Shown: one piece after another, positions 3,864-5,922 of the stretch
Layout: the number at the start of each line of letters is the position of its first letter
Position numbering within the stretch: the stretch's first letter is position 1
Assembly: GCA_001462255.1 (NCBI GenBank)
Contig: LIUJ01000314.1
Span: forward strand, 1-5,922
Direction: 5' to 3'
Length of the DNA: 5,922 bases
From: Fibrobacteria bacterium GUT77
GTDB taxonomy: Bacteria; Fibrobacterota; Chitinivibrionia; Chitinivibrionales; Chitinispirillaceae
Notes under the pieces: model-generated
What the model was told of the DNA's origin: nothing
The model's database searches: none
What the model saw: only the letters and a program-made list of their open reading frames with translations
Translations under genes and position numbers: made by a program

Positions 3864-5922
3864 TTAATCTTGAACGCAACGTACCGAAAGCCCCGCGTTC
3901 TTTTGATGTGCCATTTCTAATAATGGGAAGTTGAACATAAATGCCCTAGTATATGTTCCTATTTTATTGTATTCCGTATCCGTCCACCAAGCGCCCACTT
4001 TACCGGGATTAAGTATTAAAGACTTTTGTGGAACGTAGACACCTCCCGGTAGAGCCGAAAATCCGTAATCGTCCGTCCCATTGCAGTTGTTTCCCCGACA
4101 ATTACCGAAAAAAAACCATTGAACAAAACCGTTGGTTTGTGCCCAACCGCTTCTCGCTTTCAACGTCTTGCTCGCACTACCTCTCATACCATACTTGCCT
4201 TTACCTCCGACAGCCTTAGCCAAATTTCCCCATTCTTCGCGAGAAGGTAAATGCCATCCTTGCGGGCAGGCTGTTCTCGCCGTCGTCCAATCATACAACC
4301 TGCCGTACTTATTGTCGTTTGGATTTTCGTTATCAACTCTCGCAATAGTCCAATCACGCAAACCGTGTTTATTGTTGTTGGTATTTTCGTTATCAACGTA
4401 CCAAGAGTTACCCAACGTTATATTTAAATTCTCAGCCATCCACGTTTTATCGCCAATTCCCACCGTCCTGTATGTCTTACCGTCTCTGTTGTCCGTAAAC
4501 GTACTCGAACCGGATTGATATGTCGGCATTGACGTTTGTTCAGAGCGTTGTGTTGAACTTCGTTTGATATCAAAATGCAAACCGAACTTAAACTGACTTG
4601 CCAACATTAATTCTTTTTCTTTACCGAGAGTGTACATCGAATTGTAAGAATTATAAGTTCCGTCTTGCTTATATCCCAAAAGTCCCCTATAGCCTATTTC
4701 GAAAATTTTCCAATATCGTAGCTTGACAAAAGGGCCGCCGAATACGTGTACCTCTTGTAACGGCGTTGTGTAATTCTCCAATTCGAAGCGTCCGTACCAG
4801 TAACCCGTTGACCATCCCAACACCCACCGCTCACCCATGCGGCTGATGTTAAAACCGCCGCCTACCGTTTCACGACGTCCTACGCCGGTCAATGGATCGG
4901 ATGTGTTATGCGCGTCGCCCCAAACACCTCCGCCGAACTCAAATCCGTATGCCACTTTGTCGTCTCCAAACCACCCGATTTCTATGCCGGCCAACTCGCC
5001 GCCCAACGCGGGCGTCGCGAACATCGGCGCAGACACTATGATATAGGTCCCTCCGCCCGTTGTCCCTGAATACGCGGAGTTATCGGCAGTTACCGTACTT
5101 GGCGGTATAACCGTCACTTGCCGATAAAAATTCGCAGTCAGTGTTTTATCGCCGTCCATCCTAACCGTTACGTAATTTGTTCTACTCGACGCCGCGCCCG
5201 TCCAATTGATAAACCTATAACCGTTCTCGTGCGTCGCCAGTACGGTAACGGCCTCGCCAGCCGCGTAGGCTTCTTTGTCGGGATTACGGGTAACATATCC
5301 GCTTCCCTGCGGAAAAGCGGTTGTCGTAAGCGTGTATGTTTGTCGGATATATTGGAAATTTGCCGTCAGCACCATATCATCGTTAACGATGCCTTTAATG
5401 GTTGCTTTTGTAGAAGTCGACGTGCCCGACCACCCCGTAAATTCGTAACCGTCGTAAACCGTAGCCGTTAACATAAGCGGCTCTCCCGCGTCGTATAATG
5501 TCTTGTTCGGACTACGCGTAACATATCCGCCGTTAGCCGGATTAACGTTGACGGTAACGGAATATATTTCGGTTGCGTCGAATTTAGTTGACCGCGTAAT
5601 GCTTTGCGAGCTTACAAACGTTTTATACATATTAGCGCATACGTCCGTGGCCTTAACCACGAGTTCCTCGACGGTTTCGGCGCGTACAAGTCCCGATGTC
5701 GCGACTAAATTCCCGTCTTCAGTCTCATACATTTCGACAGACAGCGTTATGTTAGTTCCGAGTTTACTTATGATCCCGCGCACTATGTAATCCGCCCCAA
5801 TCTTGTTTCCAAGAACGATTACGCAGTTTTCCTCAGAGCACTCTTCCAACTTGGCGCTACCCTGCGCGTATACCGTTTCCGAGGTCATAATATTGAATTT
5901 GTCCCGCGGCAGGTTTTTAACG
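3864..5922 (-). CDS. Composite surface protein with CsgG/TolB-like module, B-type repeats, beta-barrel and FISUMP domain (5' partial)
   Basis: At least 685 residues are visible. The first ATG inside the window is at 5888, but the frame stays open to the edge and reads VKNLPRDKFNI just before it, continuous with the domain, so 5888 is an internal methionine. Counting from it, residues 1-92 resemble the CsgG/TolB-like N-terminal module of envelope proteins (GADYIVRG at 31-38, then alternating strands). Residues 109-179 and 185-255 are two B-type repeats (InlB B-repeat/Flg_new_2 type) with GYVTR, AGE, GY-F-W and LTANF landmarks. Residues 281-443 have alternating aromatic and glycine-rich strands that look like an outer-membrane beta-barrel. 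Residues 465-673 are a FISUMP domain: DGKTYRTVGIGDKTWMAENL, GRLYDW, CPQGWHLPSREEW, GFSALPGG, WWT and a final LSVRC. Cell-envelope location is expected; molecular function is unknown, as for FISUMP proteins in general. The signal peptide would lie beyond the window. A tandem duplication sits within the FISUMP domain. A hairpin terminator follows, and the plus-strand gene converges from the other side. Confidence 0.85.
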   Translation of the reverse strand, partial: VKNLPRDKFNIMTSETVYAQGSAKLEECSEENCVIVLGNKIGADYIVRGIISKLGTNITLSVEMYETEDGNLVATSGLVRAETVEELVVKATDVCANMYKTFVSSQSITRSTKFDATEIYSVTVNVNPANGGYVTRSPNKTLYDAGEPLMLTATVYDGYEFTGWSGTSTSTKATIKGIVNDDMVLTANFQYIRQTYTLTTTAFPQGSGYVTRNPDKEAYAAGEAVTVLATHENGYRFINWTGAASSRTNYVTVRMDGDKTLTANFYRQVTVIPPSTVTADNSAYSGTTGGGTYIIVSAPMFATPALGGELAGIEIGWFGDDKVAYGFEFGGGVWGDAHNTSDPLTGVGRRETVGGGFNISRMGERWVLGWSTGYWYGRFELENYTTPLQEVHVFGGPFVKLRYWKIFEIGYRGLLGYKQDGTYNSYNSMYTLGKEKELMLASQFKFGLHFDIKRSSTQRSEQTSMPTYQSGSSTFTDNRDGKTYRTVGIGDKTWMAENLNITLGNSWYVDNENTNNNKHGLRDWTIARVDNENPNDNKYGRLYDWTTARTACPQGWHLPSREEWGNLAKAVGGKGKYGMRGSASKTLKARSGWAQTNGFVQWFFFGNCRGNNCNGTDDYGFSALPGGVYVPQKSLILNPGKVGAWWTDTEYNKIGTYTRAFMFNFPLLEMAHQKNAGLSVRCVQD
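4275..4397 (-). repeat. Imperfect tandem duplication inside the FISUMP domain
   Basis: Two adjacent coding units, 60 bp (4338-4397) and 63 bp (4275-4337), encode VDNEN-N-NK-G-L-DWT-AR twice; residues 498-517 and 518-538 counted from the methionine at 5888. The shared 15-mer ATTTTCGTTATCAAC (plus-strand reading) marks one end of each copy. The copies differ by one codon: the second has GRLYDW, the usual FISUMP form, and the first has the shortened GLRDW. Family members I know carry one such unit before CP-GWHLP, so the upstream copy is probably the added and decaying one. Confidence 0.75.
5124..5564 (-). repeat. Two B-type (InlB/Flg_new_2-like) repeats, 76-residue period
   Basis: Repeat 1 spans 5352-5564 and repeat 2 spans 5124-5336. 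Each encodes a 71-residue unit starting Y-(S/T)-(V/L)-T, with GYVTR-P-K, AGE, a GY-F-(G/N)W stretch and LTANF at the end. Such units form small beta-grasp-like folds strung along secreted proteins, often as spacers or adhesive stalks. Their DNA shares patches such as GTAACATATCCGC (plus-strand reading) but has diverged elsewhere, so this is an old duplication. Confidence 0.75.

Noticed and set aside
4132..4518. Plus-strand 128-residue Leu/Ser/Pro-rich frame opposite the FISUMP domain
   Set aside because: Its apparent internal repeat is just the FISUMP tandem duplication read on the other strand.
5886..5888. ATG at 5888 as the true start of the FISUMP gene
   Set aside because: The frame continues upstream to the edge as VKNLPRDKFNI, which fits the domain, and no Shine-Dalgarno site precedes this ATG.

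Overview
The window reads as part of a bacterial chromosome, most likely from the Fibrobacterota (Fibrobacter/Fibromonas-like gut bacteria) or a relative. The strongest hint is the minus-strand gene. It ends in a FISUMP domain (Fibrobacter succinogenes major paralogous domain) and carries the N-terminal module and glycine-rich B-type repeats usual in large paralogous surface-protein families of that group. This assignment rests on recognised motifs, not on a database search.

Layout. Positions 1-203 are an AT-rich leader with a short hairpin, phased 10-bp repeats and an 11-codon mini-ORF with a good ribosome binding site. Positions 204-653 (+) hold a broken N6-adenine DNA methyltransferase of the large Eco57I/type IIG-like kind. 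It keeps the FYTP and AAGTGN (SAM-binding) region but stops just before the expected NPPY catalytic motif. Positions 634-3786 (+) overlap its last 20 bases and encode a 1050-residue fused protein: two six-helix membrane halves joined by an Asn/Asp/Thr-rich linker, a spermidine-synthase-like Rossmann domain with altered active-site motifs, and an unrecognised C-terminal region. A 77-bp gap between converging genes holds a hairpin that fits a minus-strand terminator. From 3864 to the right edge (-) lies a composite envelope protein: CsgG/TolB-like module, two B-type repeats, a predicted outer-membrane beta-barrel, and a FISUMP domain. Its reading frame is open through the window edge, so its true start is not visible.

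How the parts fit. The two complete or near-complete genes converge and need not be related in function. The methyltransferase remnant appears to have been cut by a deletion or insertion immediately upstream of the membrane protein's ribosome binding site, so the remnant's promoter may now drive the membrane protein. No CRISPR array, tRNA, rRNA, transposase or intact defence system is visible. The observations most worth following are the methyltransferase remnant and its junction, the non-canonical spermidine-synthase fusion, and a tandem duplication inside the FISUMP domain.
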